From Anaeramoeba flamelloides (taxonomy: Eukaryota; Metamonada; Anaeramoebidae), in NCBI GenBank assembly GCA_027625915.1, contig JANTQA010000008.1, positions 13,517,001 through 13,581,000 on the forward strand: a stretch of 64,000 bases of DNA, in the 5' to 3' direction. Below are positions 45,759 through 57,568 of this stretch, one piece after another. The notes beneath the pieces were generated by a model that was not told the origin of the DNA, made no database searches, and saw only the letters and a program-made list of their open reading frames with translations. The position numbers and the translations under genes were made by a program. Each line of letters starts with the position of its first letter. The first letter of the stretch is position 1.

Positions 45759-46257
45759 CTTTTTGAAATATAAAAATGAAAGAACAATGATAAAAAAGAA
45801 AAGAGAAAAATTAACCAAATTTTTTTTCGAGACGAGTCAAAAAGAATTCCTTTTGACTGTCTTGTCATTATTTTTTTTTTTTCTTAAATTTCTTCAAAAA
45901 AGTTGATGAATTTTGGAATAATTTAATAAGTCAATTAAAGATGATTGCAAAAAGCACGAACTAAAAGTTGAATAACGTTTTTTTCAAACTGCTAAAAAAA
46001 GTGAAGAGATCAGTTTGAAGTAAAACTTTGGAGACTTTTTAAGTCCTATTTTTTTCAAACCAATTTATTTTCATAAATTGTGTTTTCCAATTCAAAAATA
46101 ATTTTTCAAGACTTTCGTTTTCCGATTTGTTCTTTTCCAGTTTTTCAGTTAATCCAATTAAATCTTTTGAATTCTTTCAAAGTTTGTTTGGATTTTATTA
46201 ATGTTTCAAGTCATGAGTGATCTTTTTAAAATTTCTTGTTTTGGTCAATCAAAAAGG

Positions 46258-46261
<4 letters not shown>

Positions 46262-46293
<32 letters not shown>
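46262..46293. repeat. Run of 32 T
   Basis: The longest homopolymer in the window (T32), inside a presumed BEACH intron. Its length is likely to be unreliable in any assembly. Confidence 0.9.
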
Positions 46294-46433
46294 CGGAAAA
46301 ATTGTCCATCAAGAAAACATACGCTAACCTAAGTTGAAAGAGGCATTTTTTTGAATGAGAAAGCCCTTTTTCCTTTTCAATTTTTTATGGTGGTGTTTTT
46401 GTAAAACTTTAAAGAATGGAATTTGAAACATAC

Positions 46434-46613
46434 AGGATCGGTTAAACACTCTGAAAGAGAAAAGAATTTTGAAAGTGATAGTCCATTCGGTTGATGATTT
46501 GAAAATCCAGCTGGGAGTGTAGAATCATACTCTTCACAAAAAATTGTGTTTTTGGTTGTTTTCTCTGGGTCAATTACTTCAACATAATTAAAAAGGACTG
46601 AAGAAATAGACAT
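46434..46613 (-). CDS. Candidate first exon of the BEACH gene
   Basis: ATG at 46613-46611, donor CCT|GTATGT at 46434, 60 codons, phase 0, so it can join the exon at 45758 in frame. NGLSLSKFFSLSECLTDP followed by EAFLNWY resembles NALGLMHLRRLFTELC near the ALFY N-terminus (from memory). Upstream sequence looks like a promoter and leader. It could instead start a small separate gene. Confidence 0.45.
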
Positions 46614-48427
46614 TTCCAGAAGTACAAAAAAAAGAAAAAATGATTTTTTACTTTATTTTTTTTTTTTGATATTTGTGATTTAGGTACAATAGGTTTAAAT
46701 TTTGAAGAGATTAGAAGTGTTGGTTGTTTTTCTTAATTTTAATTGTGTTTAATATTCTTCATTTATCAATATTTTTGGAAAAAGAGACTTTGAGAAGAAA
46801 GATCAAAATTAACCAAAAAATGAAACTCAGATAAATAGAAGACTGCTCTTGAGTTCTTGTATTTAACAAACTTTTCATTTTAAAAACATTTATTGGAAGA
46901 ACCAAGGGAAAAGATTTTCATTTCATAGTTATGTTCCTTTTACATTCAGTTCCACTTACAAGGCACAAACTTTCAACGAAATTAAAAGACAAAAAAAATC
47001 TCCAATTAAAGAACCAAATTCAAATTTGAGTAAAAATAAAATGTATAAATTATTCCAAAAAAACGTGCCTTAATTTGAGATTTTTTCTGTGCTATAAATT
47101 TTGTTTGAAAGTTTGTGTTTTAAAAGTGGAACTAACTTTTAAAATAGTTTTCAAGAATAATTGATTGTAATTGTGGATCTGTTTGAAAAAGAAATCCAAA
47201 TAATTCCAATTTATAATTTTAATATAAGCAAAGGTTTACCTTTTTTGTAAAGTCTATTTTTGTTTTCTAGAGCTTTATTTTTAATGATTTACATAATCCT
47301 TTTAATTTAGAAAGTTTCTACACATAAGAGAACACAAAAGTCTCTTTCTTTGTTATGATGATAATCTTTGTAAAAAAGCATAAATTAAAAATTAATTGAA
47401 AACATACGGTTGATTTTATTAGTTTTTAGAAGAAAAAAGATTACAATGTGAAAATTTAATTCAATAAACATTCAAATAATTGGTAGAAATTATTTCTTTC
47501 AAAGTACTAATTTGTACTTGGATCATAAAGTAATTCATTTTTTTTTTTGAGAGTTATAAAAACACCAATCTTTCGACAGAACTTTAAAATTTTTTTCTCC
47601 TTTTTTTAGCCCAGTTTATTTCTTTCAATATTTTTTTCCTCCTTTTTGAAATTCCCTTAAAAAAAAAAATAGATCTTAATCTTGTATTTTTTCCTTCCAT
47701 GTTAATATTGTTAAATCCTTAAATGAAATTCGTAATATAAAATTATAATGGGAATTGATTAGAATTCAAGCAAAATAGTAACATTGTTCACAGGATCAAA
47801 CTATATCTGTTTAGTGAAACATTTACTGTAAGTTGAAACTAGCCCGAACACATTTTCGAATTAATAGAGTGGCCCCCTTGCATCAAATAGAGCCCACAAA
47901 AAATAAATAAATAAACCTTAAACATAGGTCAAAAGCTGGTTCCTGTTTAAAATTTTGATGAAGAAGGGAATAGGCCAGTTTATAAATATATTTACAAACA
48001 TAAAAGCTCCATTGTCTCCATTTCTTTACATCCAACAATACCCTACTTTTACATGCTCTACTGATTTTAAATATAGAATTTTTTTAATATTTTCTCATAG
48101 GTATTGATAATCGATAAGAAGTACAATTATTTTTAGTGGACTTTGAACCCAAAAAAATTTTCTAGTAAACTTAATTACTATCAGTATTTTATATTCTCTA
48201 AAATAACAGGTTATTTTATTACTGCCAAACATGTATAATGTAGATTATTTTGAAAACACCACAAAATAATTTTATTTATTTTTAGTGATCTTTAAAAAAA
48301 ATTTCAAAGACTTTTAAAATCATGCATAATAGTTTAAATAGAGATATCTCAAAATTATTTTAAATTTTAAAATCAAAAACAAGAAAAATATTTTTCAATT
48401 TTTATTAAAATCAATCTTTTTTTTTTT
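46614..48427. other. Spacer between the CK2 beta 3' end and the BEACH 5' end
   Basis: Both flanking genes read leftwards, so this should contain the CK2 beta terminator and the BEACH promoter. I see no open frame, RNA gene or repeat copy in it. Confidence 0.55.
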
Positions 48428-51400
48428 TTATTTTTCATTTTCAATTTGGATTTGTTCCTCAAATGTTTTTTTTTCATTAATGTTGTTAATCGAAGTGATT
48501 TTTTCCTTTATATAATATTTTGGCACAGACGAGTGTATCTCAAATCCAAATATTTTTGGAACGAATGCGGTTTCTTTAACATGTTTTGGTTTAAATTGTG
48601 GAAAAGTTGATAAGAAAAAGTGAGGAAAGGTTGTTCCAAAAAATGCTCCATCAATGGAAGATACATATTTTGGCGCGTGATATATTTTTTGACAGTTTGG
48701 ACAATATACCTTGACAGAATTCTATTTGTATCCGTTTGTATATGGTAAGAATGTTAACAAGAAATAAATATTTTTTGAAATTAAATAAGGATTAATTAAG
48801 ATGTAATACATCTTATTTTTTAATTGAGTGAATTATTACAATCAGAAAAAAAAAAAAATAAGAATTATAAAAATTATAATAATACTTTTCCAGGTACATC
48901 ATGGAGCCCAATTGGAATCAAGAATTTATTTTTACATTGGTATCTTATACATTTTCCAAAGGTATAATATTTTATTTTTTTAATCATATCTTTCATCCCT
49001 CTTCTTGTTATTATATATCTAGCATGAATCAATCCATATAATAATCCAGCCTCTTTATCGAGTGTTTCTTTATCCTTTTTTGAAAGCAATTCTTTAAACA
49101 AAAGAAAAAGAAAAAAAAAAATCAAAAAGTAGTAATGAAGATTAAAGCTTTTTACATTTGGAAATCTTTTTATTGAATGTCATTAAAACAAAAAAAAAGT
49201 TTTCAAAAATTTTTTGATAATGATTTAAAAAAAAAAAAAAAAGCAAATATAAAAGAATTATTTTTTAATACATCTGTTTTCAAAAATTTCCTCAATTTTT
49301 TGAAACTTTTATGAAGTATTATATTTTAAGAAAGTGAAAAATTTTCAAGAATTTAAACTTTTTGAAAATTTTATATTTTAGAAAAGTGATAACTCGGCCT
49401 CAAAATGTAAGGCAGATTGGAGTAGGAAGAAAATTACTTTTTTTAAAAAAAAGTTCACACTTTATTAAAACAGGAAACTTTGAAAAGGTTTTAATTTTGA
49501 AAATCTCAAAAAAAAAAAAAAAAAAAAAGTCATTACTTATTTAAAATGAATGTAACCAGACTATTGAATTATTTTCATAGGCTGGAGAATTCCCTGGAAA
49601 ATAGTCCAAATCATCAATGAATCTATTTATTTATTTTTTTTTTTTTAACATACGTTTCAAAATTTTGATTTTTCTTTGTATCAAAAAAAGAATATTTTTT
49701 AAACCCACATTCCCCAAGACTTATCTATAAAACTGAAGTAAAAATTTATTTGGCAAGAATCACAATTTACAAAAGAAAATTTAAATTAATTCAAAAATTA
49801 AAAATTTAGCGATTTTGATAAATTAATAAATCTAATTCCCTTCAGAGAAAAAGAAACAGAAAACATTAATTGGAAAGCTCGAAATTTAGAAGAATTAGAA
49901 TCTGAACTAGAAGTTTCCCGAATTAATCAATTAAAAAAAAGTCCAAGTTGGAAAGTACAAAATTATTTGAAAATAATTTTGATATGGGGAAATATTAACA
50001 AACAGTCGTGTCTAGATTTTTTTTAATTTAAGAAATAAACAGAAAATTTTAAAAATTTTCTGTTTATTTCTAAAATTAAAAAAAACCTAACGACAAAAAA
50101 TATTTAAAATGGAAAGTTTCATATATTTTAAATAAGAAGAAATTATACAAATTATCTTAATAGATATTCTTATTTTCTAAACAAAAATAAATCACAATTT
50201 TGTCAATTGTGTAAAATAAATAAAGATTTGGATATCATTGAAGATTTGGATCATTTTCTCCGTGATCGTGTCGTAGAGTGTCGTCAAGTGCCTAACGTTT
50301 CCAAAATTCAAAAGAATGGAGAAAAATAAAAATTATACGCAATTCTTTTGAACTCTGGAAAACCTAACGACTGCCCAGCCTATGAAAATAATCGTAAAAT
50401 CTGGATTTCTGGATTAGAAAAAAATAATTTTTCACTTTTTTTAAATAATAATAATATTTTTAATATTATTAATAAACAAGATTCAATGTCTTTATTAACT
50501 CTAGTAGATAATAAAACTATGTTTGAATCTTTTCTACGATTTCTAAATTCAAGTTTAGGAATTTGGGCAAACAAGAGGAATTCTAAACTCCTCCCTTAAA
50601 TTACAATAAAAAAAAAAAAAAAGAATATTTTTTTCTGATTTATCATTAATTCAATAAACTATAAAAACTATAATTAGGAAGATTCAAAAAAACTCTCAAA
50701 TGATTAAAATTGTATAAAATAGAAAGATCATTTTTCTTGATTAATTGTTTTTTTTTTTTTTTATTTTTTATGGTGTGGGTGTTTTAGATTAGACAGCAAA
50801 CCCATTGGTTTTAATTTAGAGTATATGAATTAATTATCATATAACCTAACAAACTTATATTGATCATGTAAAGTAAAATGCCAAATAAGAAATGATCAAC
50901 TCACATTTTCGTTATTGTTTTATAAAAGTTTTCTTTTTTCTTTGATTTTTCAGGTTTTTGAAACAAAATTTTAATTGAAATTTTGAAACAAAAACCAAAC
51001 ATTCTGTTGAAAATTCTTGGTTCATTTTCAAAAAAAGACAAGGAAGTTTCAATTGGTGATCTTTAAACTGTCCTATTTGGATTGTTAATCGTTTTAATTG
51101 TTGCTTTTTCAACACTATTCGTTTTCACTTTTCTGCTGTTCCGGTCCTACTCTGAAAATTATAAATATATAGAAAATGGTTTTCTATTATAAAAAATTTA
51201 TTTGATGGAATAGAAAATTCTCTTACTATTAAATCATATAAGGAATTTATAACTGTATGTATGTCTGTGTGTGGAATGTGTGTATGTATATTCATAGGTA
51301 TGTATATTAAATAAATCAAAAACTTGAATTTCAAAACAAAAAAAATCACAGAAATCACAGAAACTTGAAAATATTCTTTGGGTTTGATTTTGGATTGTGA

Positions 51401-52794
51401 AAACTTTTAATTTGTGCAATTTAGGGAATTGAAAATAAGATTAAATATTTGAGAAAAACGTGAAACAGGAAAAAAAAGTTCAAAACACATTTTTTAATGG
51501 GGAACATTAACCTTACTGAAAAAGAAAAGCAAAACCGTGTAAAAAGAAGAAATAAATCAACCCCGGCAAACAATCTGTTATATTGTTTTCGATCAAATGA
51601 ATAAAACCAATCTAAATCTAATTTGATTATCAAAATTTGATAGAGTAGTTTTAAAGATCTCAAAAATATACAATTTTTTCAACAAATTTTTAATTAGTGA
51701 TCAACCAAATAAAAACCCAACACAAAAAATAGTATTGCAAAAACTCTTATTGTATTTAGTCCTCCACTTTATATTTGTCCAATTATTTTTTTCTATTTTT
51801 TAATTAATTTTAATTTTCAGGTTCTAATAAGGTTTCCCAATTAAAACTCTTGTTTGACTTTTTTTCCTCTTTCACTTTTTTTACCAAATTGTTGGCGTTT
51901 TTTTGAAATTGTGTGACACAGAAAGATCAATAAACTCCAAATTTAGAAAATTTGTTCTCTATGCCAACATTTAAGGTTTCACATATCTTGTCGGAAAGAG
52001 TTGGTGGTTTGTAAGAAAAATATTTTTTCGAATAGAAAATTAATTTAGAGCATACATAAAATTTTGTGGTCGGGTTTGAACAGCTATATGAAAATGGTTG
52101 ATCATAGCTTTTTTCATTTAGGCTTATTCATATCTCAATCGGTTATGATTTCTACCTTTGTGTTTGGTTCTCAAAAAAATAACAATAAAATTGTTCATTT
52201 TGGTTCGAAAAAACGATTCCCTGGAATGATTTGCTTCTTCGTCTTAAAAAATAAAATAAATAGCAAAAAATTCACTTCTTTTCAAGCGACCAGCCATTAC
52301 AAAATAAATAACTTGATTTGTATGGTTTGGTTGAAGAGTTTTATATTTATAATTTCGTCTGGTTGTTTAATTATTCAAAATAATTGATAAAGAAGAAACA
52401 AAATCAAAACAAAGTATTTATCAAACAAAAATAAAAACAAAAACAAACGGGATTCTTCATTGTCTATATCGCGAATTGTATCCAAAGCTAAATGGTAGTG
52501 AGGGATATACTTTGATAATCCATAAAAATTAAAATCGTCCATTAAATAATCGTCGTGTATTTCAACAAACCATTCGTTTCCTTCGAGATCACAAAACCAC
52601 TCTGGCCATCCTATCACATCAGACTCTGAGCTATTTTCAGTTTCAGAATCTGAATTCGACTCTGACTCCGATCCTGTTTTTGAGTCCTCTTCAGAATCGT
52701 AACTTGACTCTGATCTTGAATCCGATCCTGATTCTGTTTGGATACTTGATCCGCTCTCAGAATTGTTTTTTGATTTTTTTTTTTGAGGATACAT
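48428..52794 (-). CDS. Casein kinase II regulatory subunit beta (three exons)
   Basis: CK2 beta dimerises through a zinc finger and docks two catalytic alpha subunits. Exons 52794-52449, 49091-48886 and 48721-48428 join in phase to give 281 residues. After an acidic Ser/Asp/Glu extension (about residues 10-60) the family core is clear: WPEWFCDLEGNEWFVEIHDD, FNFYGLSKYIPHYHLALDTI, LDKEAGLLYGLIHARYI, then the zinc finger as CIRYQC and VYCPNC (CX4C plus CX2C), and IDGAFFGTTFPHFFL and PKIFGFEIH. The extension is longer than in animals, where the protein has about 215 residues. The end is a Lys/Glu/Asn tail. The middle exon begins after an acceptor gtttaaag that turns a split codon into Gln. Intron 1 is 3.36 kb and holds a LINE. 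Confidence 0.93.
50000..50093. repeat. Palindrome inserted in LINE copy 2 (site 1)
   Basis: Opens tcgtgtctag, has arms tttaagaaataaacagaaaa and ttttctgtttatttctaaaa, and ends cctaacga. The outermost bases TCGT and ACGA are inverted copies. It sits after the NINKQS codons and before TTKNI. Confidence 0.85.
50266..50369. repeat. Palindrome inserted in LINE copy 2 (site 2)
   Basis: Opens tcgtgtcgtagagtgtcgtc, then a stem of ttccaaaattcaaaagaat against attcttttgaactctggaaa, and ends cctaacga. It splits the zinc motif between HFLRD and CPAY. Confidence 0.85.
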
Positions 52795-53887
52795 TGAGGT
52801 GATACGATTTGGGATATCGAAACAAATATACCAAAATCAATTAAATAAGTTTTGATAGGTTTTGTTAAATTGATAAATAGTATTTTTAAATAATAAATAA
52901 AAAATATTTTGTGAAAAAATAAAAATTTTTCAGGCTGATCCGCTACCAAATAACTTTAAACTTTTTCAAAGCTTTTACCCTTTAAAAGTGTTTGGAAAGT
53001 TTATTAAATTCTGGTTGTGTTTGAAAAATGAAAAAGCAGTAAAAAAGTCTGGAGATTTTGGGTAGTCTTTATTTTTTCAATCAAATATGATTACTGATGT
53101 ATTAGTATCTTCGTTGGTTTTTTTATGATAATAAAGATAAACATTTTTCTTCTTACAAGTTGGTTTAATCGGAAATTAGTCCTCATAAAAGTGTTTTTTA
53201 TTTTGATCAGATTTAAGAATTTAAGGGATTTGTTGATAGACAGATTTTCAAATAACTTTTGAAACAACCGCCCTCCTTCAATTCTGTCTCAAAACAATCT
53301 TGAGTTTGGTGTTCAAAAGTCCAGAAAAACTAGAAAAAATCATTTAATTTGGAATTTGTCCCACAAACAATTTCTTTATATAGATTCGTTCTTTTGAATT
53401 GGCATATAAAACAAAAAAAAATAAAATAAATCTGGTATAATTTTCCAAAAGAACTACGGTAAAAAAAGATGTAAAACTCAAATTAGAAAAATTTACAGAT
53501 CTTTAAAAAGAAATTTGTAAATGTCAAATATCTATAAGCATTTTTTTTTTTTTTTTTGATTTCTTGTTGAATTTATCTACGGTCTTCATTTTAAAAATCA
53601 ACAAGAAATTTTATTAGAATATTTTTTTTCAAATTCCAGAGCAAATTAAACAAAATACGTTATATTAATTAGCTTGAATCAGGGAAAAAAAATTAAAAAA
53701 AACATATACATCTCTGAAACTTAAAACATCAAATTGTTTGGATAATCCAAAAGAAAGAAAAAGAAAAAAACTACTTTTTAAAATCATAAAATTTTTCGTT
53801 GATTTTTTAACAAATTGGATAACTTGGTTATTGAAACTCTACAGTATAGAAATATCAAAAGTCTTTGAAGACAGTTCATTCAAAAAG

Positions 53888-54398
53888 TTAAAAATAAGAT
53901 ATATAGCAGGGAAAAAAATATCAGGCATGAAAAAAATCCCTGAAAAGATTTTTAATTGTGAATATTAGTAAAATTTTTTTTATTTTCAATGAAATCCTTA
54001 TTAAAAATAGCCAATTTTTTTATGAGATTAGTAATAAACCTACCTAAAGTTCATCAAAGTAAGGTGTCTCTAGAATACTCGAGTAATTGATTGATAGTCT
54101 AAGTTGATCAACTTTTTTGAAAAACAATCGAGTTTTATAGAATTTTACTAGACTATGGAAAATGATAATTTTTATTCTTGTTTTTTGATTGATTGGGTGG
54201 TGTTTTGAACAAGTGTGATTTAATTAATCATCATTCTAATAAGTGGATGAGTTATAGCTAGAAGCTTGATCATTAAAAAAAGGATTTGATTGTAAATAAA
54301 TGAAATTACACAAAAATTTTACTAATATTCACTATTAAAAATCTTGTCAGGGATTTTTTTCATGTCCGGTATTTTTTTCACTACTTTACTATTTTTAT
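53888..54398. repeat. Fold-back element with arms of about 85 bp
   Basis: The left arm 53888-53975 and right arm 54311-54398 are inverted copies. They share catgaaaaaaatccctga, agatttttaat, gtgaatattagtaaaa and more distant words, with roughly 85-90% match by eye, around a loop of about 335 bases. There is no coding capacity and no clear target duplication. Confidence 0.75.
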
Positions 54399-54999
54399 TG
54401 AATTTTGAAAAACATCTTGATTTTAAATTTAGAAATTTTATGATTTTTATTTTACAACAAATTCTGTCACTTTTTAATTTGAGTCATTATTAAGGATTTA
54501 TACTCTGTAATACTCAAAATATAAAATTTGGAATTATTATACTTGAATATTTTAAGAATTAAAATAAATTTATTTTATTATAAGAGTTTTAATAGCCGTA
54601 AAAGAGTTCTTTTCCAGAATTGATAAAAAAAAACATCATTTTTATTTAGGAATATAAATTCAAGAAGAGAAGTGTATACACAAAGACTTTAAAAAAGTTA
54701 AAAATAATTAATAAAAAATAAAATTGATTTTGAACCAACAACAATTTAGTTAACTGTTTAAAATTGTAAATGTTTAAATTAATATGTATTAGCCAATTAT
54801 TTAATGTATTTTTCGTCTTTAATCGAACTTAAAAAGGATTATTTCAACATAAATGGTTTTTAGATAAAAAAAAAAATTTGCCAAATTTTCAGCAATTAAT
54901 TCAAACTCTCTGAGAATAATTTAAAAAAAATTGAAGTCAAAACTTGATCAACTCAGAATTTGTAATTTATAAAAGAAAGTCTAAACTCAATAAGAAATT

Positions 55000-55840
55000 A
55001 GAAATTCTTGGTTTTTTTCATATTTCAGACAAATTAAAATTTAAAATTTTTAATGAACAAATAGTAATTGAAAAATAGAAAAAATAAAATTTGTAGATGT
55101 GAATCTGTATCAATTTCGATAGAATACTTGATAATAAATAGTTCGTGGTGGAAATTTCAAGAATATTTAAGAATTATTAGTTACAGCAGAAATATAAAAA
55201 AGGGGTATATTCGAGTACCATCAAGTGCCTTGGAGTATCGTGTATTGCCTCTTTTTTTAATTTTAGAAATATTAAGGAAATCTATTTATTTTCTAATTAT
55301 TTACAAAAATAAATATTTAAAACTAATAACCAAAAATAATTTAAAATGGGAGTATTCAACTCCCATATGAAAACTGAAAAAAAAAATAAATTATGGTAAT
55401 AGATATTCAGGTATTTATGATAAAAAAAATTTAAAAAAAAAAAACGTGTAATTTATTTAATATATATATATATATATATATATCAGTTGATATATGGGGA
55501 TAAAGATCACATCTTAGGTGATCGTGTCTAGTGTTTGTTTTTTTTTTTTTTTTTAATTTAAGAAATAAACAGAAAATTAAATAAATTTTCTGTTTCTTTC
55601 TTAAATTTAAAAAAAAAACTAAAGAAACCCATTAAATAAAAAAAATCAAATAATTTGTGTAAAAGAACAAATTCTAATTAACAAAAATAATAGAAATAAT
55701 ATAATTGATATTATTTAAAATAAAGAATCATGATTTATTTTTTCATTTATGAACATTAAAGAAAATTATGATTTTTTATTGAAATATCTAAACAAAAATT
55801 TGAGATTGGGGAATTACTTCCCATTTCCGAATATTTTATA
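55000..55840 (+). mobile_element. LINE copy 5, decayed, with palindromes at the same two sites as copy 2
   Basis: Reads NSSWWKFQEYLRIISYS where copy 2 has SPSWKVQNYLKIILIW, then NLKWEYST against NLKWKVSY, DKDHILGD against DLDHFLRD, and a 3' part 'ctaaacaaaaatttgagattgggga' against 'ctaaattcaagtttaggaatttggg'. Palindromic inserts occur at 55205-55262 (degenerate) and 55513-55622, matching copy 2 sites 1 and 2. Many changes suggest that it is older than copy 2. The 5' edge is unclear. Confidence 0.7.
55513..55622. repeat. Palindrome inserted in LINE copy 5 (site 2)
   Basis: Begins tcgtgtctagtg right after the ggtga codons, as in copy 2. Its arms are tttaagaaataaacagaaaa and ttttctgtttctttcttaaa. 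The cctaacga end is blurred to aactaaaga. Confidence 0.75.
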
Positions 55841-55874
55841 GATTTTACTCAATCCTTTTCAATGTTGGAAGGTT

Positions 55875-56230
55875 AACAGTAGTTTTCTTTAAATTTTTAC
55901 AATAAACAGAAAATTTATACTTTTACTCAATTCTTTTAGATTCTGGAAAACAAATTGAAAGTGTACTTAGAGTGCTGCAAGGTGCCTAGCTTTTTTTTTA
56001 ATTTTTGAAATTAAAAGAAAATTTCCAAAATTTTCAGTTTATTTCTCAAATTAAAAAAAAGATAACAGCAGTTTTCCAGAATTTAAAAGAATTGAGTAAA
56101 ATATTTGATTTTTCTCTATTCTTTTGAATTCTGGAAAACCTAACTAACGTGTCCTCGGGTTTTTTTATTTAAGAGATAAACAGAAAATTAAATAAATACT
56201 CTTTATTTTTCAAAAATTAAAAAAAAATTA
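55875..56230. repeat. Palindrome cluster 7
   Basis: Three palindromic modules in a row: a decayed one at about 55890-55945; one pairing gaaaatttccaaaattttca with its complement (about 55990-56065); one pairing ttccagaatttaaaagaat with attcttttgaattctggaaa (56075-56140); then a partly decayed aaataaacagaaaatta stem. They are separated by gtgcctag/cctaac-like joints. Confidence 0.7.
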
Positions 56231-56814
56231 ACGAAAAAATCAAAAAAAAATATTTTCTCGAATTTAAAAAAACAAATAATTCTTTAATAGTCAAAATAAT
56301 TGAATCTCCTATTGGAAAGGTATTCATCATATTTAAAATTATTTTAAAATCCAATAAAATAACATCATAGCTAGAAGCTAAAAAGTTTTCAAATTTTTTA
56401 CTATTAAATTGAAAAAAATTTAAATAGAACCTATAAAATTGGATTTTTCAACTTAAATTGAAAAATATTTTTAAAAATATTTTTTGATCAAAGATCTTTT
56501 ATTACCCAATTGTGTTTATTCTAATTGAAGTTATCAAAAAGTGAAAAATTAGTAAATATTTCATTTTGTTTTGGAAAAAATTTTTTCATCATTCTAATTT
56601 GGAATCCAAAAATACAACAAAAAGAGTATCGATCATTTTACTGAAAATATCATTAGTGAAAAATGAAATCTTTTTTAAAAAGATAACTCATCTCTCTAAA
56701 GTTGACAAGTGAAGTTTTGTATCTCTGGTGTAAGTATGCCTTTATGTAAAAAATTACTCTATTATCTTTGAGAGGGATAATAAATAAGAGTTACTATTCC
56801 TGAACAAAAAAGTT

Positions 56815-57080
56815 ATGATTAAGTAAGACAATTAGATTAGATTTATTTATTTAGTATCTATATTTTGAAACGAGAACGAATAAGTCATCCGCCCTTTGGT
56901 GACTATCGCTCTCAAAACATTTACTATCAAATTCCAAATAAGTTTGAACTAACTTTGAAAAAATTCAAAAAGAACAATTATTATTTAATTGATTTAAGAT
57001 TACCTTGTAATTTTTCGACAAACTGTGATGAAATAACTTTAAGAAACCAATTCCAAATTAAGCATATAAGTACTCTATAA
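56815..57080 (+). CDS. Possible small two-exon gene
   Basis: The frame 56855-57080 has codon use richer than its surroundings (LKRERISHPPFGDYRSQNIY, NFSTNCDEITLRNQF) but no ATG. ATG-ATT-AA at 56815-56822 followed by a 32-base GT...AG intron would supply one in phase and give 77 residues. The intron would be unusually short. No family is recognised. Confidence 0.35.
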
Positions 57081-57568
57081 TTCTTGCTTCTTAATAGATT
57101 ATCTAAACTTTCTGGAAACTGTTAAATGAAAATCATTTTTTCATCTTTTTCTTTTAAATTCAACAACCTTTTTTAATTTTTTCAACCAAGAATTATTAAG
57201 AAGATCTTTTAAACTATGAGTACGTTTTTGGTTTTGAAACACTTCTTTCGTTTTAAGATGAAGGATATTTTTTCTTTACTTTTTTTTTTTTTTTTTTTTT
57301 TTATTTTGATTTAAGAATAATCCCAGAAAATACAAACCTTGACTTTTTCCAAATAAACCTCAATACAAAACACCTTCTTTTCAAAAAAAATCAAATCATT
57401 CTCCTTTTTTCTTCACATAATTTTTTTTTTTTTTTTTTCTTTTTCATTTTGTTTTGTACACAAATTATTAATATTTTTACAATTTTTTTTCTTTAACTTT
57501 TTTTCTTTTTTAATTTTTTCCTTTCCTTATAACTATTTTTGCTAACTATTAAAAAAAAAATACCAAAG
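57081..57568 (+). other. Leader or first intron of the CK2 alpha-like gene
   Basis: A/T- and T-run-rich sequence. The first CK2 alpha exon with the start codon must lie here or upstream, but I cannot identify it. An acceptor (ccaaag, 57568) precedes the first recognisable codons. Confidence 0.5.

Larger units (their letters stand above)
49683..50633 (+). mobile_element. LINE copy 2 with 18-bp target duplication and two palindromes
   Basis: Body 49701-50615, flanked by aaaaaaagaatatttttt at 49683-49700 and 50616-50633. It encodes the C-terminal part of a non-LTR reverse transcriptase: WKARNLEELESELEVSRI, SPSWKVQNYLKI, then FCQLCKINKDLD and DLDHFLRDCPAYENN. The last two form the CX2C...HX4C zinc motif that ends many LINE proteins. 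GIWANKRNSKLLP follows, then an A tail. Two palindromic inserts (50000-50093 and 50266-50369) break the frame. It is non-functional, with several in-frame stops besides the inserts. Confidence 0.88.
49092..52448 (-). other. Intron 1 of CK2 beta, containing a LINE
   Basis: A 3,357-bp intron. LINE copy 2 (49701-50615) lies antisense to the gene. A (GT/AT)-rich microsatellite lies at about 51255-51305. The frame at 52064-52387 (+) has reasonable codons (HLGLFISQSVMISTF) but no recognisable family, and I treat it as unproven. The other small frames are A/T noise. Confidence 0.7.
52795..56814. other. Repeat-rich spacer upstream of CK2 beta and CK2 alpha
   Basis: The divergent interval holds the fold-back element (53888-54398), LINE copy 5 (about 55000-55840) with two palindromes, and palindrome cluster 7 (55875-56230). 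The small frame at 53738-53968 overlaps the fold-back arm and is not convincing. Confidence 0.6.

Noticed and set aside
45860-46200. Further minus-strand coding-like scraps (GLTEKLEKNKSENESLEK, FEKNVIQLLVRAFCNHL) between the candidate BEACH 5' exons
   Set aside because: Acceptors exist, but I could not find donors that keep phase; the direct join of 46434 to 45758 is simpler.
52064-52387. + frame of about 100 codons in CK2 beta intron 1
   Set aside because: Codons look reasonable, but there is no recognised family and no visible gene structure. Kept only as a note in the intron entry.
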